A stretch of DNA of 64,000 nt from Actinomycetes bacterium (GTDB lineage Bacteria > Actinomycetota > Coriobacteriia > Coriobacteriales > Eggerthellaceae): positions 1-64,000 of the forward strand of contig JAEWQO010000056.1 in NCBI GenBank assembly GCA_023460315.1, read 5' to 3'. Numbering within the stretch: position 1 is the first letter of the stretch; each line of letters opens with the position of its first letter. The translations under genes were made by a program, and so were the position numbers. The notes below the pieces were generated by a model. It had not been told where the DNA came from. It ran no database searches and saw nothing but the letters and a program-made list of their open reading frames with translations. This document shows positions 38,020-46,349 of this stretch, piece after piece.

Positions 38020-38852
38020 AATTTATTCGATGCTTTGTCTTTGACCTCCGAGAAGGATGGACAGCACTGTGGCGTTGGTACATCGCAACAGCAGTATTGT
38101 TCTCCCTTCTCACGCTCTCGTTGCATCTTGGGTCCGCGGGCCGCATGGAGGGGCCTTTCTCTCTAGGTGACTATCTCGTGTCATATACGGCAGGCATGAA
38201 GAGCTATTTCTTTACCCCTGAAGAGCCTTTCCGTTTCCCTGTCGCTTGGGGAGCAACTCTCATGTTCGTTGCTTATCTCACCCTTTGGTATCCCTACCAC
38301 GACCTGATGGGAATGGGAAAGCAGGTCATGGTTTCTGTGGGCAGCAGATGGGCCTGGTGGTTTGCAAAATGCGCATGGGTTGTGTGTTCAGTCGGACTTT
38401 TTTGGGCAATTGGATGCATGACGGCAGGTGTATGGACATTGCTTTCGGGAGGATACTTCTCCTTAAATATTTCTGGTGCCCTCCCTGACATTCTTGATTT
38501 TCGGCTTGCCGATGTGGCCCCTGCATCACATGACCTTGGGATGTTTCTGTTTATTGGCATTCCCGGTGCGCTTGTTGCATTGTGCCTGGTTCAGCTGATG
38601 GCATCCCTTCTGTTACGACCGGTGATGAGCTACGCGTTGACCTTGTCTCTTCTAATGCTTTCGTTGTTCTATCAAAGCCCTTGGCTGATTGGCAACGAAC
38701 TCATGGCCGCTCGCAGCATGAGTCTACTTTTGGAGGGGGTTCCCGTTTTAGGCGGAATAGTTGTGTCTGCCACCCTTTCAACGGCATCGGTTGTCGTAGG
38801 AGGCTTGCTGTTTTCTTGGATCGATATTTTTGACAAGGAAGGCTATTCATGA
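38016..38852 (+). CDS. ABC-2-type permease 2, cassette 2
   Basis: A 278-residue permease beginning with GTG (VKFIRCFVFDLREGWTALWR) in a GTGA overlap with permease 1. The frame extends far upstream but that part lies antisense-like inside permease 1 and is not coding. About six membrane segments, with a loop YPYHDLMGMGKQVMVSVGSR in the place of the permease coupling helix. It overlaps the ATPase start by four bases. Confidence 0.8.
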   Translation: MKFIRCFVFDLREGWTALWRWYIATAVLFSLLTLSLHLGSAGRMEGPFSLGDYLVSYTAGMKSYFFTPEEPFRFPVAWGATLMFVAYLTLWYPYHDLMGMGKQVMVSVGSRWAWWFAKCAWVVCSVGLFWAIGCMTAGVWTLLSGGYFSLNISGALPDILDFRLADVAPASHDLGMFLFIGIPGALVALCLVQLMASLLLRPVMSYALTLSLLMLSLFYQSPWLIGNELMAARSMSLLLEGVPVLGGIVVSATLSTASVVVGGLLFSWIDIFDKEGYS

Positions 38853-39547
38853 TTGACATAAATAAAGCGAGCAAACGCATCAAAGGCTCTTTGGTACTTG
38901 ACAATGTTTCGATAACCATACCCAAGGGCGCGATTGTAGGGCTCGCTGGCGTAAACGGCTCCGGCAAAACAATGCTTTTGCGAGCTATTGCTGGCCTCAT
39001 TGGCTTGACGAGTGGTTCGATTTCCATCGACGGTCAAATCATAGGACGCGATAGGGCGTTTCCCCCCAGCATTGGATTACTGATAGAAAATCCCGCATTT
39101 CTCAATGCCTATACCGGTCGCGACAATCTAAGGATGCTTGCGGGTGTCGGTCGCCATGTCTCGGGGATCGGCGCAAAAGCGCATGCCCTAGCCGATAAAT
39201 TAGCCGTCAGATCACTTGAAGCTGTGGGGCTTGATCCTTTCGACAAGAGAAAGTTTCGCAAATACTCCCTTGGCATGAAGCAGAGATTAGGCATTGCGGC
39301 AGCCATCATGGAAGAGCCCGATATCGTGCTTCTTGATGAGCCGACGAATGCCCTTGATGTACAGGGTGTTTCTTTGTTTGAGGAATTGGTGGACGCTCAG
39401 CGCCGTCGGGGAGCAACGCTGCTCATAGCAAGCCATGACGCTTCTCTCTTGGATGCGATGGCTGACATCGTATATACCTTCAGCGACGGCAAGGTTATAG
39501 ACGTGTCTGTTCAAAAAGAGCCACCTGTTCTCAAGGAACTGTCTTAA
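38849..39547 (+). CDS. ABC transporter ATPase, cassette 2
   Basis: A 232-residue nucleotide-binding subunit. Walker A is GVNGSGKTMLL, signature YSLGMKQRLGI, Walker B IVLLDEPTNALD and switch His in IASHDASLLD. The IENPAFLNAYTGRDNLRML segment is the counterpart of IENPGFINGYSGARNLEIL in cassette 1, so the two ATPases are clear paralogues. It is coupled to the permease gene by an ATGA overlap. Confidence 0.93.
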   Translation: MIDINKASKRIKGSLVLDNVSITIPKGAIVGLAGVNGSGKTMLLRAIAGLIGLTSGSISIDGQIIGRDRAFPPSIGLLIENPAFLNAYTGRDNLRMLAGVGRHVSGIGAKAHALADKLAVRSLEAVGLDPFDKRKFRKYSLGMKQRLGIAAAIMEEPDIVLLDEPTNALDVQGVSLFEELVDAQRRRGATLLIASHDASLLDAMADIVYTFSDGKVIDVSVQKEPPVLKELS

Positions 39548-39567
39548 GGTGAGAGGTCACAAAACAT

Positions 39568-40201
39568 ATGAAAAAACACATGGTCCGCGTGGTCATTGCA
39601 AGCATCGCCATCGTCTTGGCTTTTGTCTACGGCGTACGCGTTTGGCAGATCAATGAAGCCGACAAGGCAAATGCCGTGCCAGTTGAGCGCTATGCCATGG
39701 GAGAGTGGGTCGATCTGACGGGGTCGTTTTTTACAAAGCGAAGCCCAAGCTCCTAACGGATATTCCATCCGCATATCTCAGGCCACGCTTCTGTCTCCTG
39801 ACGAGTATATACGCACCCATGGCGTGGAAGGCGAAGGCACTATTGGAGAAGACAACCAGCAAACCGTGGTATGTCTCGAATATCAGATACGGCACGAAGG
39901 TGCGGGGGATGTCGGTCTTGTGCTTTTCGAACAGAGGCTGATTGCCGCAACCAAAAATGTTGCATTGAAGTATGACAGCGAATTATGGTGGAAGGCGGAA
40001 CCAGAGATGAAAGACCAGCCCGGCATGTTTGCCCTTTCTCCTGACTCATCATATACGGCATATATACCCTTTTCGTTCATCCACGACCCCGACGCATTTC
40101 AATCATATGAGGACTCCCCACGAGCCGTGGTCACTGACCGCACTTTTGAGCTGTTGGTCTCGAATTTGCCAACGCGAAAAGTAATCGATATCTCGATATG
40201 A
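39568..40201 (+). pseudogene. Membrane-anchored accessory protein B, cassette 2, frameshifted at a T6 run
   Basis: The start (MKKHMVRVVIASIAIVLAFV, one membrane segment) reads in one frame to a stop at 39756. The rest of the protein continues in the next frame from the run of six Ts at 39727-39732: with five Ts the frame reads LTGSFLQSEAQAPNGYSIRI and on to a stop at 40199-40201, giving about 210 residues. The outer part (YTAYIPFSFIHDPDAF) has the same layout as accessory protein B of cassette 1. One base is the only defect. Confidence 0.75.
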
Positions 40202-40358
40202 GAAACGCCCTGGGGGTCAAATACACCGAACCATAAAGCAACAGGCTTTTTGTACATAGAATCCTCTTGAATAACGCCCGCACAGGACCTGCGGGTGGCA
40301 AAGTTTGCTAAGCTATAGCGAAACGCATTCTTGCAGTCCAAGAGAAAGACGAACCTCC

Positions 40359-41723
40359 ATGCAGATCACGCCAGCTGAAATTGCCGAAACGCTTGCCATG
40401 GTCAGCAAGCAGCACCTCGACATCCGCACCATCACGCTCGGCCTGAACCTGCGCGGTTGCACGGATGCCGACATCGATGCGATGGCCCGAAAGGTGTACG
40501 ACCGCATGACCAGCGCAGCCGAGCAGCTGGTTCCCACGGCCGAGCAGCTGGAGCGAGAGTACGGCATCCCCATCGTCAACAAGCGCATCTCCGTCACCCC
40601 CATCGCCGAGATATGTGCCGCCACCGACGCAGTCGACCTCACGCCCATCGCGGTCGCCATGGATCGCGCCGGCAAAGAGGTGGGCGTCGACTTCGTCGGA
40701 GGGTTCGGAGCGCTCGTGCACAAGGGAGCCTCGCGGGCCGACATAAAGCTCATGGAGTCCATTCCCCACGCGCTGTCCACCACCGACCGCGTCATGTCCT
40801 CGGTCAACGTCGCCTCGACGCGGGCGGGCATCAACATGGATGCCGTCCTCAAGATGGCCGGCATCGTGAAGGAAACAGCCGAGGCCACGGCTGATCGCGA
40901 ATGCATCGGCTGCGCGAAGCTCGTCGTGTTCGCCAATGCCGTGGAGGACAATCCGTTCATGGCAGGAGCCTTCCACGGCTCGGGCGAGTCGGACGCCGTC
41001 ATCAACGTGGGCGTGTCGGGTCCTGGCGTCGTGCGAGCCGTTCTGGCGGAAATGCCTAAGGATGCCGACATCACCAGCATCGCGGAGGCCATCAAGGCAA
41101 CTGCCTTCAAGATAACCCGGGCCGGCGAGCTCATGGCACGCGAGGCCAGCACACGCCTCGGCGTGCAGCAGGGCATCCTTGACCTGTCCCTCGCCCCGAC
41201 ACCCGCCCCGGGCGATTCCGTGGCTGAGATTCTGGAAGCCATCGGCGTCGGGCAGTGCGGCGGACCGGGCACGACGGCCGCGCTCGCCATGCTCAACGAC
41301 GCCGTCAAGAAGGGCGGAGTCATGGCATCCTCTTCCGTCGGAGGACTGTCGGGCGCCTTCATTCCCGTGTCAGAGGATGCCGGAATGATACGCGCAGCAG
41401 AAAGCGGTGCGCTGTCCATCGAAAAGCTCGAAGCCATGACCTGCGTGTGCTCGGTCGGCCTGGACATGATCGCCGTTCCTGGAGACATCGACGTGGAAAC
41501 CATCTTCGGCATCATCGCCGACGAATGTGCCATCGGCATGATCAACACCAAGACCACGGCCGTGCGCCTCATCCCCGCCATCGGCAAGAAAGAGGGCGAC
41601 CGGCTGGATTTCGGGGGCCTGCTGGGCTATGCGCCCGTCATGCCCGTCAACCGCCATGCTGGCACCGTGTTCGCCCATCGTGGCGGCCGCATGCCCGCCC
41701 CCATCAATTCGCTGAAGAACTGA
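40359..41723 (+). CDS. PFL family protein (DUF711/UPF0210)
   Basis: A 454-residue protein of the DUF711 family, distantly related in fold to pyruvate formate-lyase/glycyl radical enzymes. It shows [63 protein letters not shown] and [17 protein letters not shown], all family blocks. Function is not established. In many Firmicutes it pairs with an ACT-domain protein, which is not beside it here. It is followed by a strong terminator. Confidence 0.92.
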   Translation: MQITPAEIAETLAMVSKQHLDIRTITLGLNLRGCTDADIDAMARKVYDRMTSAAEQLVPTAEQLEREYGIPIVNKRISVTPIAEICAATDAVDLTPIAVAMDRAGKEVGVDFVGGFGALVHKGASRADIKLMESIPHALSTTDRVMSSVNVASTRAGINMDAVLKMAGIVKETAEATADRECIGCAKLVVFANAVEDNPFMAGAFHGSGESDAVINVGVSGPGVVRAVLAEMPKDADITSIAEAIKATAFKITRAGELMAREASTRLGVQQGILDLSLAPTPAPGDSVAEILEAIGVGQCGGPGTTAALAMLNDAVKKGGVMASSSVGGLSGAFIPVSEDAGMIRAAESGALSIEKLEAMTCVCSVGLDMIAVPGDIDVETIFGIIADECAIGMINTKTTAVRLIPAIGKKEGDRLDFGGLLGYAPVMPVNRHAGTVFAHRGGRMPAPINSLKN

Positions 41724-41745
41724 CGCGCATCAATTTGCCTGTCCC

Positions 41746-41774
41746 AAAGGCGGCCTGACCGGCCGCCTTTTCTC
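41746..41774 (+). terminator. Terminator of the DUF711 gene
   Basis: AAAGGCGGCC (41746-41755) pairs perfectly with GGCCGCCTTT (41761-41770) around a TGACC-type loop and is followed by TCTC. It lies 23 bases after the stop codon. Confidence 0.85.
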
Positions 41775-41778
41775 TTGC

Positions 41779-41928
41779 TTACGCTGATCGGTCTCCCCCA
41801 AAATCCTTGATCACGCCACGTCTTTTCGATGTGTCTCCCTCGAGCTTGATCTCATCATCCGCCCCGAACAGGGATCGCGGCGCTTTCGGCAGGGGTGCCA
41901 GCAGGCTATCAAGCAAAGTATCGCTCAT
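41779..41928 (-). CDS. Short ORF after the toxin gene
   Basis: A 49-residue frame beginning MSDTLLDSLLAPLPKAPRSL and ending with a charged tail. It starts nine bases after the toxin stop codon but has only a weak ribosome site. Base composition at codon positions looks coding. No family is recognised; it may be a third component of the toxin-antitoxin unit or a truncated gene. Confidence 0.35.
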   Translation of the reverse strand: MSDTLLDSLLAPLPKAPRSLFGADDEIKLEGDTSKRRGVIKDFGGDRSA

Positions 41929-41937
41929 CGTCTATTC

Positions 41938-42261
41938 TTAGTAAGAACTTCTGTCAAGGAATCGATATTCATACAGCTGCATTTGGTGATAGAAACCGAG
42001 CAGATACACCGTGCCGGACTCGATCTTGTACACGATTACGTACTTTCTCACAAGATGCTCTCTGCATTCATGACTTCGAAGAATTGGTTTCCTTGAGATA
42101 GCTGCGAGATAGGGATTTTCTTTCAGGTTATCGAAAGCCCTTTCCAACTCGTCCGTCAAGCCCAGAGCCGCGCGAGGCGATTTAAGGCTGGCGACGATAT
42201 ATTCAAGCGCCTTGTCAACATCAGTCTCAAATTCGGCGGTCTTCCTTATTTCAAAGGTCAT
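41938..42261 (-). CDS. RelE/ParE-type toxin
   Basis: A 107-residue toxin of the RelE/ParE superfamily, the type II mRNA-interferase or gyrase-poison fold. It reads MTFEIRKTAEFETDVDKALE, and the conserved C-terminal strand EHLVRKYVIVYKIESGTVYL with a tail LGFYHQMQLYEYRFLD. ATG 42261 overlaps the antitoxin gene by 11 bases, as expected for a coupled pair. Target is not predictable from sequence. Confidence 0.85.
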   Translation of the reverse strand: MTFEIRKTAEFETDVDKALEYIVASLKSPRAALGLTDELERAFDNLKENPYLAAISRKPILRSHECREHLVRKYVIVYKIESGTVYLLGFYHQMQLYEYRFLDRSSY

Positions 42262-42610
42262 GTTTTTCGCGCAGTCTATCGAGCATTTCGTAAGGCGATC
42301 CGACCCTTCCCTCGGCAATGTCCTTCTCTGCTTCCTCGATCCGCATCTTGAGAGGAATGATCTTGGCCTTCATCTCCTTGTACCGCGCGATCAAGTCTTC
42401 ACCCTCGCAGCCCGCTTCGATAAGGTAGCGAAGGATGTCGACCGTCACGTCCTCGTCTTCGACGTCAAGCGGCTGCAAAAACATGCCTCTGTCGGTCCAG
42501 GTACACAACGCATAGTCCTTGAAGCCTGCTTTTTCGAAAATTTTCGAAGGAATCGTAATCTGCCGCTTGCTGGAAATCTTAATCGCCACCGGTTCCGCTA
42601 AAGTCGCCAT
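42251..42610 (-). CDS. AbrB/MazE-type antitoxin
   Basis: A 119-residue protein with an N-terminal SpoVT/AbrB swapped-hairpin DNA-binding domain (AIKISSKRQITIPSKIFEKA) and a helical charged C-terminus (YKEMKAKIIPLKMRIEEAEK) that would wrap the toxin. ATG 42610 has an AAGGAG site; 16 upstream codons are ignored. An AbrB antitoxin with a RelE-like toxin is a less usual combination than RelB/RelE. It should autorepress the pair. Confidence 0.85.
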   Translation of the reverse strand: MATLAEPVAIKISSKRQITIPSKIFEKAGFKDYALCTWTDRGMFLQPLDVEDEDVTVDILRYLIEAGCEGEDLIARYKEMKAKIIPLKMRIEEAEKDIAEGRVGSPYEMLDRLREKHDL

Positions 42611-42849
42611 GTCTGTCTCCTTTGCCAAGCGCTTGGTGCTTGGCATCAAGCTTAACATAGATCACGCGAAGCTAGCATGACCGCGACCGAATCGTTGTTT
42701 ATCTCGAAGAACGGTAAAGACGCGCTTGTATCTACCAGAAGATACAGACATCCCACAAGAAAGAGCCGCTTTCGCTGTTCGATCGGCAGCCGTAAGGCCG
42801 ACAGGATGACTCCTCGGTCGACCTGCTTGCGAATCGTCGCCTGCCGCCT

Positions 42850-43224
42850 CTACTTTCCGCGAACCTCGGCACCGAAGGGCAGCAGCGCAAGCTTCGCCTG
42901 CTTGAAGCACTGCAACCCAAAGGGAATGCCAACGACCGTGATGCACAGCAAGACTCCATTGAGCAGTGCCTCAAGAGCCAGAACCAAGCCGCCAAAGACG
43001 AACCACAGCACGTTGAGGACAGCCGACCCCGCGCCGCCGCCGTACTCAACCTCCTTGCCGAACGGGAAAAACGCCAGTCCGGCCATCTTGAAGCACTGCG
43101 TGCCAACCGGAATGCCCACGATGGTGATGCACCACAGAAGGCCGACCAGGCACCAGCTCACACCCTGCCAGAACCCCGCGAAGACGAACCACAGTATGTT
43201 GCCGATCACGCTCACGAGCGGCAT
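42850..43224 (-). CDS. YccF domain membrane protein
   Basis: A 124-residue inner membrane protein made of two YccF repeats. Each has the LWFVF / LLWCITIVGIPVGTQCFKMA / FFPFGKEV pattern (second copy LLCITVVGIPFGLQCFKQAK and LLPFGAEV). The family has no firm function. The gene lies between the toxin-antitoxin pair and ettA with a 50-base gap to ettA and is probably separately transcribed. Confidence 0.92.
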   Translation of the reverse strand: MPLVSVIGNILWFVFAGFWQGVSWCLVGLLWCITIVGIPVGTQCFKMAGLAFFPFGKEVEYGGGAGSAVLNVLWFVFGGLVLALEALLNGVLLCITVVGIPFGLQCFKQAKLALLPFGAEVRGK

Positions 43225-43276
43225 CCTTTCTTGGCAACAAGCGCTCTTTCGCAGGATTCACGCACGTTCGATGCAC

Positions 43277-44956
43277 CTAGTCCCGCGTGAGCTTGCGATG
43301 GATGCGATGCGGCCGGGCCGCCTCCTCGCCCAGACGCTCGACCTTGTTCTTCTGGTATGACTCGAAGTTGCCCTCAAACCATTGCCAGATGCCCGGATTC
43401 TCGTCAGTGCCTTCCCAAGCCAGGATATGCGTCGCGATGCGGTCGAGGAACATGCGGTCATGGCTGACGACAACCGCGCACCCCGGGAACGCGAGCAGCG
43501 CCTCCTCCAAGCATTCGAGGGTCTCGACGTCCAGATCGTTTGTCGGTTCGTCGAGCAGCAACAGGTTGCCGCCCTCCTTCAGCGTGAGCGCCAGGTTCAG
43601 CCGGTTGCGTTCTCCGCCCGACAGCACGCCAGTCGGCTTCTGCTGATCGGAACCTTTGAAGCCAAAGCTGGCAACATAGGCGCGAGTGGGCACCTCCGTG
43701 TCGCCGACCCGGAGGAAATCGGTTCCACCCGACACCGCTTCCCAAACGCTCGCCTTTGGATCGAGCCCCGCCCGATTCTGGTCAACATAGGATATCTTCA
43801 CCGTCTCGCCGATATCCAGCGTGCCAGAGGTGAGCGGCTCCAAACCGACAATGGCCTTGAACAGGGTCGTCTTACCAACGCCATTGGGACCGATGACTCC
43901 GACGATGCCGTTGCGCGGCAGTTCGAACGACAGGTCGTCAATGAGTACCCGGTCACCGAAAGCCTTGTGAAGGCGGTCAGCGACAAGCACCTTCGCCCCC
44001 AGACGGGGACCGACCGGAATGTGGATGTCCGTGAAATCGAGCTTCTTCGAAGCAGCCGCCTCGGAAGCCATCTGCTCGTAGCGGTCGAGGCGAGCCTTGC
44101 TCTTGGCCTGGCGGGCCTTGGGACTTGAGCGCACCCACTCCAGTTCTGACTTCATCCGCTTCACCAGCTTCGCCTCGCGTTGCCCCTGAGCCTCCAAGCG
44201 ATCCGCCTTCGTTTCCAGATACGTGGAGTAGTTGCCCTTGTAGGGGAACAGGCTCCCCCGGTCGACCTCGCAGATCCACTCTGCCACATGGTCGAGGAAA
44301 TAGCGGTCGTGCGTGACGGCCAGGACCGCCCCGGAATACCCCTGGAGAAAATGCTCAAGCCACAGGACCGACTCGGCATCGAGATGGTTCGTCGGCTCAT
44401 CGAGCAGCAACAGGTCAGGCGCTTCCAACAGAAGGCGGCACAGGGCAACGCGGCGGCGCTCGCCTCCGGAAAGCACGTTGACCGGCATGTCGGAATCGGG
44501 ACATTGCAATGCGTCCATGGCCTGAGAAAACCGACTGTCCAAATCCCAGCCGTCGGCGGCGTCTATCTCATCCTGCAGCGTTCCCATCTCGGCCATGAGC
44601 GCGTCAAAATCGGCATCGGGAGAAGCCATTTCCTCGCCGATCTGGTTGAAGCGATCGACTTTGGCCTTGATTGTCCCGAAGGCTTGCTCGATGTTCTCGA
44701 TGACCGTCTTATCCTCGTCGAGCGGCGGCTCCTGCTGCAGGATGCCCACGGTGTAGCCAGGCGTGAGGCGGGCCTCGCCGTTCGAGACCTCCTCAAGCCC
44801 AGCCATGATCTTGAGCAGCGTGGACTTTCCCATGCCGTTGGGACCCACAACGCCGATCTTGGCACCGGGGTAGAAGGAAAGGGTTACGTCGTCGAGAATA
44901 ACCTTGTCGCCATGCGCTTTCCGCGCTTGATGCATTTGATAGATGAATTCTGCCAT
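43277..44956 (-). CDS. ettA: Energy-dependent translational throttle protein EttA
   Basis: A 559-residue ABC-F protein with two ATPase cassettes and no membrane segments. It has GPNGMGKST and GPNGVGKTT Walker A motifs, LSGGERRRVAL and LSGGERNRLNL signatures, and an arm insert between Walker A and the signature in the first cassette, as in EttA. It binds the ribosomal E site and gates translation by ATP state. ATG 44956 (MAEFIYQMHQARKAHG) follows AGGAG and matches family starts; the upstream extension is not coding. Confidence 0.95.
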   Translation of the reverse strand: MAEFIYQMHQARKAHGDKVILDDVTLSFYPGAKIGVVGPNGMGKSTLLKIMAGLEEVSNGEARLTPGYTVGILQQEPPLDEDKTVIENIEQAFGTIKAKVDRFNQIGEEMASPDADFDALMAEMGTLQDEIDAADGWDLDSRFSQAMDALQCPDSDMPVNVLSGGERRRVALCRLLLEAPDLLLLDEPTNHLDAESVLWLEHFLQGYSGAVLAVTHDRYFLDHVAEWICEVDRGSLFPYKGNYSTYLETKADRLEAQGQREAKLVKRMKSELEWVRSSPKARQAKSKARLDRYEQMASEAAASKKLDFTDIHIPVGPRLGAKVLVADRLHKAFGDRVLIDDLSFELPRNGIVGVIGPNGVGKTTLFKAIVGLEPLTSGTLDIGETVKISYVDQNRAGLDPKASVWEAVSGGTDFLRVGDTEVPTRAYVASFGFKGSDQQKPTGVLSGGERNRLNLALTLKEGGNLLLLDEPTNDLDVETLECLEEALLAFPGCAVVVSHDRMFLDRIATHILAWEGTDENPGIWQWFEGNFESYQKNKVERLGEEAARPHRIHRKLTRD

Positions 44957-45040
44957 GGTGCTCCTGTGTTGATGATCGCGGTCGTTTGGATCATTGTCAC
45001 ATATCCCGACATCAAAGGGAAACGGCAATGCGGGGACCGC

Positions 45041-45145
45041 AGAAAATGCCCAGTCCCCCCTCGGGGCGCGTCGATGTTTCGATTTTCCACACCCTCCCCT
45101 TTGCCAGAGCCGTAGAAAAAGCCCCGTCCCCCTCGAGGGCGCGTC
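45041..45145. repeat. Two 32-base direct repeats between ettA and the SDR gene
   Basis: Copies at 45041-45072 and 45114-45145 match at 26 of 32 positions by eye and are 73 bases apart. On the minus strand each reads GC-rich stem then TTTTC or TTTTTC, so they look like tandem terminators of the SDR gene. The rest of the 337-base gap (44957-45293) holds nothing recognised. Confidence 0.55.
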
Positions 45146-45293
45146 AGCCTTGTTCGGGGCGCAGGACCGAGGCCGGCACAGGGCCATGGAAGCAGGAAGG
45201 TCCCTAAGAACGCAGCTGGGAGAAGACCGGCAAATCGGATGAAGGTCCGAAGCCGCAGCCGGCAAGCGTCACACCCCGCAACACGGCGACCGC

Positions 45294-46049
45294 TCAGCTC
45301 CGTTTCGGCACCTGCAAGGCCGCCGCCATCGCGGCCATCCAGCTGCGCGGCAGGAGACGCGTGACAAACACGGCAGCCTTGGGCACGAGACCGGGAACGC
45401 ACAAGGTCTTGTTCCACCGCAGCGCGCGATAGCCGCTTCGAGCAACCCGCGACGGGCTGACTGCGAAGCGCGCCAATGCCGTCCGGCCGGCGTCGGCGGT
45501 GTTCCAAAATTCCGTGCGCACCGGACCGGGACACAACGCGGTCACCGACACGCCACGCAACCGCAACTCGGCATGGAGCGCCTGCGTGAACGACTGGACG
45601 AACGCCTTCGATGCGTAGTAGGTGGCCATGAAGGGGCCGGGCATGAAGCCCGCGATCGATGCGACGTTGAGGATGGCCCCGGAGCCCCGTTCGACCATGC
45701 CGGGGGCGAATGCGTGGCACAACTCGACGAGCGCCTCGATGTTCACCTGCACAAGGGCGCGCTGACGCGCAAGGTCGCTCTCGACAAACCGAATGTCATA
45801 GCCAAAGCCGGCGTTGTTGACCAGCGCGTCCACAACCACTTCCCACTCGTGAAGGGTGGCGACAAGGCGATCCACGGCGCCGGGAGCGGAAAGGTCCTGA
45901 ACGCACACGTGCGTTGCAACGCCATAATCCGTCCTCAGCCGCGCCGCAGCCTCCTCAAGCCTGGTCTCGTCGCGGCCGACAAGCGCAATGCCATACCCGT
46001 CCGCAGCGAACAGCTGGGCCAGCTCCCAGCCGATGCCTCCCCCCGCACC
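45294..46049 (-). pseudogene. Short-chain dehydrogenase, N-terminus lost at the IS110 junction
   Basis: About 252 residues of a classical SDR: GAGGGIGWELAQLFAADGYG (cofactor loop), VDALVNNAGFGYD, NVASIAGFMPG and the catalytic YYASK. The residues expected before the Gly-rich loop (start codon, first beta strand and Thr of TG-x3-G-x-G) are absent: upstream of GAGGGIG the frame runs straight into the IS110 left end at about 46050. The core would be inactive for NAD(P) binding unless a new start inside the IS is used. The native substrate is unknown. Confidence 0.75.
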
Positions 46050-46349
46050 ATTACAGTAGAAATCAGCCCGTATCGAGCGTAGCCAGGGGCTTGGCGGCCC
46101 CGGCTGGTCAACAGCCCAGCCAGCTTTTGATCTAGTATGGCTATGGCCCGTTGGGCCGCTGGCCGGCCGCCTCCGGATGGCCCTGTGCCCCTGCCTCTCA
46201 CGAAGGCCCGGGGGGTGATGCCACCGGAGAACGGCCGCCGCCATTCCGGCTGATAGGAACCTGCCGGACGCAGAATGCGCCACGGCCCGGTAATGTGGTT
46301 GCCGAGAGGCGGCGAATCGGACGGCCAGCCACATAGAGAGGGTATCACC
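46050..46349 (+). ncRNA. Candidate IS110 bridge RNA region
   Basis: The 300 bases before the transposase have no gene and several hairpins, for example GGCTGG (46102-46107) with CCAGCC (46116-46121) and GGCCC (46145-46149) with GGGCC (46153-46157). In IS110-group elements this left-end segment encodes the bridge RNA that pairs with donor and target DNA. The exact ends and guide loops cannot be fixed without comparison of several copies. Confidence 0.5.

Noticed and set aside
40313..41587. 424-codon minus-strand frame
   Set aside because: Antisense to the DUF711 gene and composed of Ser/Met/Ala-rich, non-family sequence.
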